Both the position numbers and the translations under genes were made by a program. The notes beneath the pieces were generated by a model, which saw only the letters and a list, made by a program, of their open reading frames with translations, was not told the origin of the DNA and searched no databases. 54,680 nt of DNA from Candidatus Eisenbacteria bacterium (GTDB taxonomy: Bacteria > Eisenbacteria > RBG-16-71-46 > SZUA-252): the NCBI GenBank assembly GCA_005893275.1, contig VBOW01000022.1:1-54680 (forward strand), written 5' to 3'. Within the stretch, counting starts at the first letter, position 1; every line of letters starts with the position of its first letter. Below, in pieces: positions 1 through 7,302 of this stretch.

Positions 1-348
1 TACTCCCGTGTGACGCAGGGTGACCCGCGTCTTGTCGCCCTCGGGCTCGAAGGTGAGGGTCACCACCGACTCCAGCCCGCGGGTGCCTTCGGAGACCCAG
101 GTGTGCTCGATGCGCCGCGGTCGATCGAGGGTAATGAAACGCCCATAGTGCGCCCATTCCCGGCCCTCGTGGCCAACGCAGTTGTAAAACAGGCCATCGA
201 CCTTGACGTCGAGGATCATGCGTTTGCACCCGAACCACGGACCGCCCGGGTTCTTGGAGTCGAGCCATACGTCATAGACCTCCGCAGGGCCCGCCGCGAT
301 GGTGCGAGTGAGCGTGAGCTCGGTTTGCTTTGGACGCGTGTAATTCAT
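1..348 (-). CDS. SRPBCC (AHSA1-like) domain protein, 3' end cut by window edge
   Basis: The visible 116 residues begin MNYTRPKQTELTLTRT and show the usual SRPBCC/AHSA1 pattern: an N-terminal strand followed by an A-x-VYDVW segment (about residues 18-28), and a late strand FEPEGDKTRVTLRHTG (about 99-114). Proteins of this fold bind hydrophobic ligands in a helix-grip cavity, and their substrate is rarely known. The ATG at 346-348 overlaps the arsR stop codon as ATGA, and a GGAGAAG ribosome site lies at 354-360 inside the end of arsR, so the two genes are translationally coupled. ArsR plus SRPBCC is a recurrent two-gene arrangement in which the regulator probably controls its partner. The C-terminus lies outside the window. 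Confidence 0.85.
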   Translation of the reverse strand, partial: MNYTRPKQTELTLTRTIAAGPAEVYDVWLDSKNPGGPWFGCKRMILDVKVDGLFYNCVGHEGREWAHYGRFITLDRPRRIEHTWVSEGTRGLESVVTLTFEPEGDKTRVTLRHTGV

Positions 349-668
349 CGTTTCTTCTCCTTGCTTGCGAAAAAGGTCTCGAGTCGATCGAGTCGCTCGG
401 TCCAGAAGCGCTCGTAGCGGTGCGCCCAGCGCGCGACGTCTCGCAGCGGGGCGGCGTTTAATTGCAGCGTGTGCTCGCGGCCGCGGCGTGCCCGCCGTAC
501 CAGGCCAGCCCTCTCCAGCACCTTGATGTGCTTGGAGACAGCGTTGAGCGACATCGCGAACGGCGCGGCCACGTCGGTGACCCGCGCCGGCCCGCGCGCC
601 AGGCGATCGATGATCGCCCGCCGCGTGGGATCCGTAACTGCAGCAAAAACGTTTCCGATCTCGGTCAT
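345..668 (-). CDS. ArsR-family winged-helix transcriptional regulator
   Basis: This 107-residue protein has the compact ArsR winged-helix fold. DPTRRAIIDRLARGP (residues 13-27) is the hallmark second helix, SLNAVSKHIKVLERAGLV (40-57) is the recognition helix, and the wing follows (58-70). There are no cysteines or clustered histidines, so it is not a metal sensor of the classic ArsR/SmtB type. It fits the metal-independent subgroup that accompanies SRPBCC proteins. The start at 668 lies only about 13 bases downstream of the predicted transcription start. The operator overlaps the -10 box, so autorepression is the simplest model. The gene overlaps the downstream SRPBCC gene by four bases. Confidence 0.9.
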   Translation of the reverse strand: MTEIGNVFAAVTDPTRRAIIDRLARGPARVTDVAAPFAMSLNAVSKHIKVLERAGLVRRARRGREHTLQLNAAPLRDVARWAHRYERFWTERLDRLETFFASKEKKR

Positions 669-693
669 ATAGTCAACCTATGGGTTGAATATA
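668..693. promoter_or_regulatory. Palindromic operator, probable ArsR binding site
   Basis: Two 11-base arms (668-678 and 683-693) flank a four-base centre and are reverse complements except at one position. The inner core is TCAACC on one side and GGTTGA on the other. The palindrome covers the -10 box, the predicted start site and the first base of arsR, which is the expected position for a repressor site of an autoregulated ArsR gene. Binding by this ArsR is inferred from position and symmetry. Confidence 0.7.
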
Positions 694-716
694 TACCGGC
701 GAGCAAGTCCTGTCAA
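688..716 (-). promoter_or_regulatory. sigma70 promoter of the arsR-SRPBCC operon
   Basis: On the minus strand a perfect -35 box TTGACA (711-716) is separated by exactly 17 bases from a -10 box TATATT (688-693, five of six consensus positions). Transcription should start near 681, giving a very short leader before the arsR ATG at 668. Confidence 0.8.
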
Positions 717-737
717 GCGCAAATAGGAGAAGGGACC

Positions 738-1145
738 ATGACGACTCAGAACACAATCACTCTGACCCGAGCTCCGGTCGTCCAAAACGCAGATGCTGAT
801 ACAAGACCTGTCGCGGAAGTGTTTCGGGCATTTGTCGACCCTGCTGTAACGACTAGGTTCTGGTTCACAAAGAGCAGTGGACGGCTGGAAGCAGGCAAGC
901 AGGTGACGTGGGACTGGGAAATGTATGGCGTTTCCGCCAAGGTCACCGTGAAGGAGATCCAAACGGACCGACGAATACTCGCCGAGTAGGGTTCCGAGTG
1001 CGGTGCCCCGACTCAGGTAGCGAATGCGATCGATTCCATAGGAGGGTTTGCCATGGTGCTGTGCGCGCTGAAAGCGTTACTCGAACACAACGTTGTCTTG
1101 AATGTCGTGGCGGATAAGGCGCCCGACGCCCACGTAAAGCGCTAA
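738..1145 (+). pseudogene. Decayed SRPBCC-domain gene with in-frame stop and internal deletion
   Basis: A ribosome site AGGAGAAGGG precedes the ATG at 738. Eighty-three residues of an SRPBCC protein follow (core AEVFRAFVDPAVTTRFWFT) up to a TAG at 987-989. The same frame continues past this stop into a recognisable SRPBCC C-terminus (GGFAMVLCALKALLEH, then NVVADKAPDAHVKR) and ends at TAA 1143-1145. About 40 residues that normally join the two halves are missing. A nonsense codon plus an internal deletion in one frame indicates a pseudogene rather than a short functional protein. It diverges from the arsR operon and probably arose by duplication of an SRPBCC gene. Confidence 0.75.
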
Positions 1146-1621
1146 TTCCGGGAACGGGTGGACCACGGGATGAGCCCCCATGTCCGGGCTCGGTACCTCG
1201 CGTACTCGGGATAACGCGCGAGCAGGAGCTCCTCCTCGAGCCGCACCTTGATCGCGAGAAACGCGATGACCGCGGCTGCGGAGATTCCGACGAACGCTGT
1301 TGGCTTCCGGAGGAATAGGCCAACGACGAGCATGAGGATCCCGGTATAGATGGGATGCCGGAAGCGGCCATAGACGCCCGTCGTCACCAGCTCCCCCTTG
1401 GGGCGGGGCTCCGGCGCGATCTGGATGACGCGGCGGAGGGTGACCACCGCCGACAGCATGAGCAACAACCCAATCACGCACAGCGCGGCGCCAACGGCGC
1501 TGGGTACGCCGCCCCGCATCCACAACGGTGGCTCGCGATCCACGAAATAGACTCCGGCGAAAACGCACAGGAGCACGGTCTGTGCTGCAGCGTAGATTTC
1601 GCTCTTGCGGCGCACGCTCAT
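1142..1621 (-). CDS. Isoprenylcysteine carboxyl methyltransferase (ICMT/PEMT)-family membrane protein
   Basis: The 159-residue protein has about four hydrophobic segments (near 11-27, 41-61, 91-104 and 108-125). It carries the family signature GVYGRFRHPIYTG (82-94), where the Arg-His-Pro contributes to S-adenosylmethionine binding, followed by RLEEELLLARYPEYARY (127-143). Bacterial members methylate small or lipid substrates that are mostly unknown, and prenylcysteine is not implied. The gene is convergent with the SRPBCC pseudogene and overlaps its last four bases. The length is typical for bacterial members. Confidence 0.85.
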   Translation of the reverse strand: MSVRRKSEIYAAAQTVLLCVFAGVYFVDREPPLWMRGGVPSAVGAALCVIGLLLMLSAVVTLRRVIQIAPEPRPKGELVTTGVYGRFRHPIYTGILMLVVGLFLRKPTAFVGISAAAVIAFLAIKVRLEEELLLARYPEYARYRARTWGLIPWSTRSRN

Positions 1622-1735
1622 GGCATCAAGACCCGGGTAGCACTGGGTGGACCTCGGCGGCGACAGCCCTCAATCGGAGTACTCGACTATACTATGATCG
1701 TCGTTCACTCCACCACGAGGAGGATCCGTAAAGCC

Positions 1736-2551
1736 GTGACCGACCTCAATCCGCAGGCAAAGCAGATGGCCGACGAGTCGATGGTGCGAACGCTCGACGC
1801 GCAGGCGCGGGCGATCTGGCCGCAGGAATCCGAGCTGATCCGCCGCTATGAGCTGCCGGACAACATCCGCATTCTTGACGTGGGCTGCGGCCCGGGGGAG
1901 GGTTCATCGCGTCTCGCCGAGATGTTCCCGCGCGCGGACGTGCTCGGGGTCGACGTCCTCGACCGAAGTCTCGACCGGGCACGCGCACGCTTTGGGCACC
2001 TCGCGCCCCGCCTCCGGTTCGAGAATCAGAGTGCGTTCGGGCTTCGTGCCGCCGACCGAGCGTTCGACCTGACGGTGAGCCGCCACGTGCTCCACTCGAT
2101 CCCGCATCCGGACCGCGTGCTCGCGGAGCAAGTGCGCGTGACCCGCCGCGGGGGCCGGTTGCACCTGATTCCCGAGGACTACGGGATGCTCCACTTTCAG
2201 CGTGCATCGCTCGATCCGCGGGATTTCTGGTACGAGGCGCCGGCGCGATTCGGCGAAGCCACGGAGACGGACTTATTCATCGGACGCCACGTATTCGCCA
2301 TTCTTATGGATCTCGGTTTGACGGACATCACCATCGACTACGTCGTGGTCGACACGATTCGCGTGCCGCGGGAGACGTTCGCCGCGATCATCGAGGCGTG
2401 GCGGGACGGCTATGTGGAGCCCGTCGCCGAGTTCACGCGCTTCACGCGGAAGGAGGCGAAAGCGTACTTCGACCAGATGATCGCCAACATCCGCGACCCG
2501 CGGGGCTACGCGGCGTGGATGGTTCCCGTGGTCAGCGCCCGCGTCCCATAG
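1736..2551 (+). CDS. Class I SAM-dependent methyltransferase
   Basis: From the GTG at 1736 the product is 271 residues. Motif I, ILDVGCGPGEG (46-56), and the acidic end of strand 2, GVDV with D73, define a Rossmann-fold methyltransferase of the Methyltransf_11/25 type. HVLHSIPHPDRVL (motif IV/V region) and a long C-terminal half with several aromatic residues may shape a small-molecule pocket. The open frame extends upstream, but GAGGAGG at 1717-1723, twelve bases before the GTG, supports this start. An ATG at 1694 is the alternative. The substrate cannot be told from the sequence, and no neighbour suggests one. Confidence 0.85.
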   Translation: MTDLNPQAKQMADESMVRTLDAQARAIWPQESELIRRYELPDNIRILDVGCGPGEGSSRLAEMFPRADVLGVDVLDRSLDRARARFGHLAPRLRFENQSAFGLRAADRAFDLTVSRHVLHSIPHPDRVLAEQVRVTRRGGRLHLIPEDYGMLHFQRASLDPRDFWYEAPARFGEATETDLFIGRHVFAILMDLGLTDITIDYVVVDTIRVPRETFAAIIEAWRDGYVEPVAEFTRFTRKEAKAYFDQMIANIRDPRGYAAWMVPVVSARVP

Positions 2552-2826
2552 CGCGGGCTGCGCCTGCGCCTTAGGCCGGCTTGCCTGGAGTCGTCGGGGA
2601 TGCTAGCGTGCTTGCGCTCCCGCTGCACGGCTAGAGGCAAGACAAGGCTCCACACCGCCAGCGAGCTGGTCACGTAGTGGCGCACCAAGCGTAAGTCCCT
2701 GTACAGCGTCCTAGACCTTCGCTAGGGGTGGTAAACCCGCATGAGCTACGTCGATACAACGCACGCCCTCTGCCGTGAAGCTGCCCGGAAGCCGCGGTCT
2801 AGTCCTGCCCCAATCCTCCTGCTCCC

Positions 2827-3516
2827 ATGCACCGCGCAAGCCCCGCCCAATCCATCCTGATCGATTTCGGAGGGACCCTGGACGCGGACGGCGAGCCGTG
2901 GAGCCTCCGATTTCACCGGGCCTACACTGATCTTGGTGGGCGACTGGAGTTTTCAAGCTTCGAGCCGGTTTTCCAGAAAGCGGATCGCGCCGTCTTGAAC
3001 TCTCGAGGGATCAGAACCGCGGGCTTTCGGCAGATGGTGCAGAGCCAGGCTGAAGTGCTCCTTCGCCTTCTGGGTGAGGGTCCGGCGCTGGACGCGGGAG
3101 CGATCGCCGAGACCTTCCGATCGAGGGCCGTCGCGACCGTGGAGCGCAATCGGCCCGTCCTGGAACGGCTGCGCGCTCAATACCGCCTTGGGATCGTGTC
3201 GAACTTCACCGGAAACCTGGAGCCGTGCCTTGAGGAGCTTGGAATTCGACATTTGTTCGGTGCCGTCGTCGACTCCGCTGTCCTTGGAGCGGCGAAACCG
3301 GACCCGCGCCCGTTCGTCGAGGCGCTCCAGCTCCTGGAAACCCACCCCGACCAGGCCTGGATGGTGGGGGATAATTTCGAATCCGACATCACACCCGCTC
3401 TGAGCCTGGGCATGCGCGCCTGCTGGCTTAGATCCCGATCTCGCCACGCGCGCGAAGGCCATCCGCCGTGCACCCAGATAGGCTCCTTCTTGGAGCTAGA
3501 GGCTGTGATTGGCTAG
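2827..3516 (+). CDS. HAD-superfamily phosphatase, first gene of the seven-gene operon
   Basis: The 229-residue protein has all four HAD motifs: nucleophile D13 in LIDFGGTLD, S125 in IVSNFTGN, K157 in AAKPDPRPF and the acidic pair D182/D187 in GDNFESD. The helical insert between motifs I and II marks a C1-cap HAD. The second Asp of motif I (general acid/base, usually at +2) is Gly15. A DFGGTL form exists in some HAD subgroups and could mean slower or altered phosphatase chemistry. It overlaps the nucleotidyltransferase gene by eight bases. The likely role is removal of a phosphate from a pathway intermediate. No strong ribosome site precedes the ATG. Confidence 0.85.
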   Translation: MHRASPAQSILIDFGGTLDADGEPWSLRFHRAYTDLGGRLEFSSFEPVFQKADRAVLNSRGIRTAGFRQMVQSQAEVLLRLLGEGPALDAGAIAETFRSRAVATVERNRPVLERLRAQYRLGIVSNFTGNLEPCLEELGIRHLFGAVVDSAVLGAAKPDPRPFVEALQLLETHPDQAWMVGDNFESDITPALSLGMRACWLRSRSRHAREGHPPCTQIGSFLELEAVIG

Positions 3517-4237
3517 CTTGCAGGCCCTGATCCTGGCCGGAGGCGAGGGGTCCCGGTTGAGGGCGGATGGAGTGGCGGACCCGAAGCCTTGGGTCCGTAT
3601 CGGCGCACGGCCCTACATCGCCACCCTCATCGAGACCCTCCTCACGGTTGGGTGCGAGTCGGTATCCTGCCTCATACGGGCAGACGAGCCCCGGGTCTTG
3701 GGGGAGCTGCGCGAGGACTTCCCCGCCGATCGGTGCTTCGTGCATGCCTGCCACACGCCATCCTCGCTACACACGCTCGCGATTGGATTGGGGGTGACTC
3801 CCCCGGGGCCCGTGTTCTGCACCATGGTGGACACCGTCATGCGCCCCCCCGACTGGGCGTATGTCCACCGCTCCGTTGAGTCGCTCCTGGGCGAGGGCGC
3901 GGACGCCGTGCTGGCTGTAACCCCTTACGCCGAAGGCGACGGGGCGCTCTACGTGGACCGGGATCCCTCCGGATGGGTGCGGGCCCTCGGAGAGACCCCC
4001 TTCGGAACACCGATCGTCACGGGGGGCGTTTACGGGCTGAGCCCGGGAGTGCGGGCCCTCGCGGCGTGCGCGGTGGCCGAAGGCCGCTCGCGAATGCGCT
4101 CGTTCCTCCGCATGTTGAAGGAGAGAGGGCTCCGTGTTACAACGATCGAGGTCGAGAAAATCGTCGACCTGGATCGCGCTTCGGATCTGATCGCGGCTCG
4201 AGACCTCCTGGCGCAGTGGGAGAATAGACGCTCGTGA
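3509..4237 (+). CDS. Nucleotidyltransferase of the sugar-phosphate NTP-transferase family
   Basis: The 242-residue product opens with the nucleotide-binding signature LILAGGEGSRLRADG and the following PKPWVRIGARP, which is the GxGxxxR...K pattern of nucleotidyl transferases that activate a sugar, cyclitol or other alcohol phosphate. TMVDTVMRP supplies a metal-binding Asp, and IVDLDRASDL near the C-terminus resembles the second metal site. It is about the size of single-domain MobA/IspD/heptose-1-phosphate guanylyltransferase-like enzymes. The start is a TTG at 3509 (AGAGG at 3498-3502), overlapping the HAD gene by eight bases, and the stop overlaps the next start as GTGA. Next to a CDP-alcohol transferase, a cytidylyltransferase role is the natural inference. 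Confidence 0.85.
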   Translation: MASLQALILAGGEGSRLRADGVADPKPWVRIGARPYIATLIETLLTVGCESVSCLIRADEPRVLGELREDFPADRCFVHACHTPSSLHTLAIGLGVTPPGPVFCTMVDTVMRPPDWAYVHRSVESLLGEGADAVLAVTPYAEGDGALYVDRDPSGWVRALGETPFGTPIVTGGVYGLSPGVRALAACAVAEGRSRMRSFLRMLKERGLRVTTIEVEKIVDLDRASDLIAARDLLAQWENRRS

Positions 4238-5097
4238 AGACCCGCCTAGGCCAGGGGATCCTCGTGGCGCTCTACAGGCGACCTTCCTACTCACCGCTAC
4301 AGCACCGGATCAATGATACGGCCGTGCTCGACGAGACTGTGTCGCACCTCGCGGCCAAGGGTTGGGATGTCGTTACGACGAACGAAGCCGAGGTCGAGCA
4401 AGGGCGAATTCCCGGAGGGCGGCTCTACCTCAACATGTGCCAGGGCCCGCTCGCCTCTGAGTACCTCCTGCCCCTCGAAAACGACGGGGCGCTGATCGTA
4501 AACAAAGCGAGCAGCGTGCTGCACTGCCACAGGCATCGCATGGCCCGCCTGCTCCAGGAGAGCCGCGTTGCGTTCCCGGAAACCCTGATCATCCAGTCCT
4601 CGGATCCGGCCCACGAGCGGGATCGGCGGCTTGATTTCTGCGGGCGGCATCCCAGGGTGTGGGTCAAGCGCGGGGACGTGCACGCGGAGCGGCCCGAGGA
4701 TGTGGTCTCCGTGGCATCCGGGAGCGTGAGCGGGATCATGGCTTCCTTCGCCGCGCGGGGCGTTCCATGGGTGGCAATCCAGGAGCATGTGCCGGGCCCC
4801 GTCATCAAGTTTTACGGCATCCGCGACGGCAGCTATTTCCGCTGGTATCCCGCAGAGCGCCGTGCCGGCCCGTTCGAGGGTCTCGTTGGCTCGGGCACGC
4901 TGCGCGGGCTCGCCTTCGAGGCGGCGGCGGTTCTCGGGCTCGACGTCTTCGGGGGGGATGCCGTCCTGCCATCCCCGGACCGTCCCGTATTGATCGATAT
5001 GAATGATTGGCCCAGCTTCGCGGCATTACGATCGGAGGCCGCCCCTGCGATCGCAACCTACGTCGACCATAGAGCAAACCCTGGAGAGTCCGAATGA
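4234..5097 (+). CDS. ATP-grasp enzyme, possible inositol-phosphate-kinase-like or ligase
   Basis: The 287-residue protein begins at a GTG. It has an N-terminal Rossmann-like part (ILVALYRRPSYSPLQ), a central ATP-grasp segment with VWVKRGDVHA (K145), a strand pair QEHVPGPVIKFYG, and a C-terminal metal site VLIDMNDWPSF (D255, N257). These are the places where ATP-grasp folds bind ATP and magnesium. The layout LGLDVFGGDAV followed by IDMNDWPSF resembles RimK-like ligases and inositol 1,3,4-trisphosphate 5/6-kinases, judged from memory. Either phosphorylation of a polyol or ligation of an amino acid is possible. It overlaps both neighbours by four bases. Confidence 0.7.
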   Translation: MKTRLGQGILVALYRRPSYSPLQHRINDTAVLDETVSHLAAKGWDVVTTNEAEVEQGRIPGGRLYLNMCQGPLASEYLLPLENDGALIVNKASSVLHCHRHRMARLLQESRVAFPETLIIQSSDPAHERDRRLDFCGRHPRVWVKRGDVHAERPEDVVSVASGSVSGIMASFAARGVPWVAIQEHVPGPVIKFYGIRDGSYFRWYPAERRAGPFEGLVGSGTLRGLAFEAAAVLGLDVFGGDAVLPSPDRPVLIDMNDWPSFAALRSEAAPAIATYVDHRANPGESE

Positions 5098-6428
5098 GCA
5101 CCACCAAGGCGCCCTCCCTCGCGCTGCCCGGCCCTGCGTCCGAGAAGTGGTTCGACACCGAAGCAGAATATCTCGCGCCGGGGATTCAGAGCGTCGCACT
5201 CTTTGCACGGCTCTGCATCGACCGGGGTGAGGGGGCACTGCTCTACGACGTCGACGGCAATCGCTACATCGACCTGCTGGCCGGCGTCGGCGTGGCCAGC
5301 CTGGGGTATGCGCATCCGCGCTACGTCGAGGCGCTCCGGCGGCAGCTGGCGCGGGTTCATGTGGGAAGCTTCACGACCGAGAACCGGGCCGCCTTGGTGA
5401 AGCTCCTCGCGGAGATCACGCCCGGGGACCTTCGCCGAACGCAGTTCTACAGCGGCGGGGCCGAAGCCGTCGAGGCCGCGATCCGCCTGGCTCAGTCCCA
5501 CACGGGCAAGAGCGAGGTGATCGCCTTCTGGGGAGGATTTCACGGCAAGACGGGCGGGGTCCTGCCGCTTCTCGGAAGCAACTTCAAGCATGCGCTCGGC
5601 CCGCTCATGCCGGGGCGGTACCTAAGCCCCTATGCTTCCTGCGCCCGATGCGCCTTCGACAAGACATTTCCATCGTGCGGCTGGCACTGCGTCGAGTTTC
5701 TCCGGCAGAAGATCGACGTCGAGACGGCACGGAACGTCGCCGCGATCCTCGTCGAGCCCATCCAGGGCACGTCGGGCAATATCATTCCGCCTCGCGGATA
5801 CTTGAAGGAGCTGGAGGGGCTCGCGCGGGAGCTGGGAGCGCTTCTGATCTGCGACGAGATGATCACCGGATTCGGCCGCACGGGGATGATGTTCGGCGTC
5901 GACCACGACGGGATCGTTCCCGACGTCATGACGGTGGGGAAGGGCTTCGGTGGCGGGTTCCCCATGAGCGCCATCATCGCGCGTGAATCGGTCGCCTTCG
6001 CCAAGCCTTTCGCCAACCCGAGCGGGAGCTCGTCCAGCTACGGGGGAAACCCTCTCGCGGCGGCCGCGGCCCGCGTCACGGTCGAGACGATCCTCGCCGA
6101 GCGCCTCGTGGACAACGCGCGGAGGGTCGGAGACGTCATGCTGACCGAGATGAAGAGTTGGGAGCGGGAGATTCCGATCGTCAGCGACGTCCGGGGGCGC
6201 GGGCTTCTCCTCGGGATGGATCTCGTCGTGCCCGGAACCCGTCAATGGCTGGACAAGAAGACGACGCGCTGGATCTTCGACACCCTTCTCACCCGAGGGG
6301 TGCTCGCGATGATCTACAACCCGGAGGTTCGCATCAATCCTCCCTTGGTGATCAACGAGGAGTTGGCCATGGAGGCGCTGGCAGCGATGAAGGGAGTCCT
6401 GCGTGAAGCCTCCGATCGACTTGGCTGA
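5094..6428 (+). CDS. Class III PLP-dependent aminotransferase
   Basis: The 444-residue, full-length fold-type I enzyme carries DGNRYIDLLAGVGVASLGYAHP near the N-terminus, the cofactor phosphate site FYSGGAEAVEAAIRLA, LLICDEMITGFGRTG with the pyridine-binding Asp, and the Schiff-base lysine K283 in TVGKGFGGGFPMSA. A cysteine cluster, C183-x2-C186-x8-C195-x3-C199, lies in an insert seen in some relatives and could bind a metal. The enzyme would convert an aldehyde or ketone to an amine, and the oxidoreductase two genes downstream is the obvious source of the carbonyl. Its ATG overlaps the ATP-grasp stop as ATGA. Confidence 0.92.
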   Translation: MSTTKAPSLALPGPASEKWFDTEAEYLAPGIQSVALFARLCIDRGEGALLYDVDGNRYIDLLAGVGVASLGYAHPRYVEALRRQLARVHVGSFTTENRAALVKLLAEITPGDLRRTQFYSGGAEAVEAAIRLAQSHTGKSEVIAFWGGFHGKTGGVLPLLGSNFKHALGPLMPGRYLSPYASCARCAFDKTFPSCGWHCVEFLRQKIDVETARNVAAILVEPIQGTSGNIIPPRGYLKELEGLARELGALLICDEMITGFGRTGMMFGVDHDGIVPDVMTVGKGFGGGFPMSAIIARESVAFAKPFANPSGSSSSYGGNPLAAAAARVTVETILAERLVDNARRVGDVMLTEMKSWEREIPIVSDVRGRGLLLGMDLVVPGTRQWLDKKTTRWIFDTLLTRGVLAMIYNPEVRINPPLVINEELAMEALAAMKGVLREASDRLG

Positions 6429-7302
6429 TAAGGGCGCGGAAGTCGAGGAATGGCTCGACCTCCGCTTCTTCCGGCCGCTCGGCTACTGGATTGCCAAGGC
6501 GCTTCAACCGACGCGCGTCTCCGCCAACCAGGTCACCTTGTGGTCTCTGGCGACGGGACTGGTCGCCGGGCACCTCTTCTACTACGCGGGCCCCTGGCCC
6601 GGCGCCCTTGGCTTCGTACTCTTCATCATCTCCGACATCTTTGACAGCGCCGATGGACAGCTGGCGCGGCTGCGCAGCGTCGAATCCCGGTTCGGGCGCA
6701 TCGTGGACGGTCTCGCAGACAACCTCCGCTTCGCGAATCTATACCTGACCCTGATGGCCCGCCTCGCGGTGCAGGGCAGGAACTGGTTCGACCTTCTCCT
6801 TGTCCTCGCCGCCGGCCTGAGCCAGTCCCTTCAGGGCACGTCGGTCGACTTCATCCGGTTGTCCTTTCTCTCCCTTGGGCCCGGCCATCGGGAGCCCGTC
6901 GAGCTCCCCGAGGAGGTTGCCGTTCCGCGCCAAGGATCGCTCTTCCAGAAACTCGCCGCGTTCGCCTACCGGGCGTACGTGCGGAGGCAGTCTTGGATGT
7001 TTCCCCGAAGCATGGAGTTGGAGCGACGCCTGCGGCAGGGTCTCCTCCCCGAGCAGGAGATTCGTTCCTGCCGGCTCCGCCAGCGGGCCGTGGTGAACCT
7101 CTGCGCCTGGCAGGGCCATAACATCCGATTTGGCCTGCTTGGGGCGGCGGCGGTATTGGGCTGGATCGAGGGGTACCTCTGGGTGACGGTGACGGTGATG
7201 AACATCCTTCTTCTGGTGAGTGTGGCCCTCTATGAGGGGAACGCGCGGAACCTGCTCGAGGCCGTCCGTTCCGATGCCCTTGTCACCGTCGCCGAATCCT
7301 GA
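6403..7302 (+). CDS. CDP-alcohol phosphatidyltransferase family membrane enzyme
   Basis: The complete CDP-alcohol phosphotransferase signature D-x2-DG-x2-AR-x8-G-x3-D-x3-D is present at D81, D84-G85, A88-R89, G98, D102 and D106, all in the expected spacing. The four Asp bind two metal ions and the CDP group. Several hydrophobic stretches (about 45-80, 115-130, 235-280) fit a polytopic inner-membrane enzyme. It transfers an alcohol phosphate from a CDP-linked donor to an alcohol with release of CMP. At 299 residues it is longer than PgsA or PssA because of a soluble insert (about 150-235). The GTG start lies 26 bases inside the aminotransferase gene, and there is no earlier in-frame start. Confidence 0.92.
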   Translation: MKPPIDLADKGAEVEEWLDLRFFRPLGYWIAKALQPTRVSANQVTLWSLATGLVAGHLFYYAGPWPGALGFVLFIISDIFDSADGQLARLRSVESRFGRIVDGLADNLRFANLYLTLMARLAVQGRNWFDLLLVLAAGLSQSLQGTSVDFIRLSFLSLGPGHREPVELPEEVAVPRQGSLFQKLAAFAYRAYVRRQSWMFPRSMELERRLRQGLLPEQEIRSCRLRQRAVVNLCAWQGHNIRFGLLGAAAVLGWIEGYLWVTVTVMNILLLVSVALYEGNARNLLEAVRSDALVTVAES

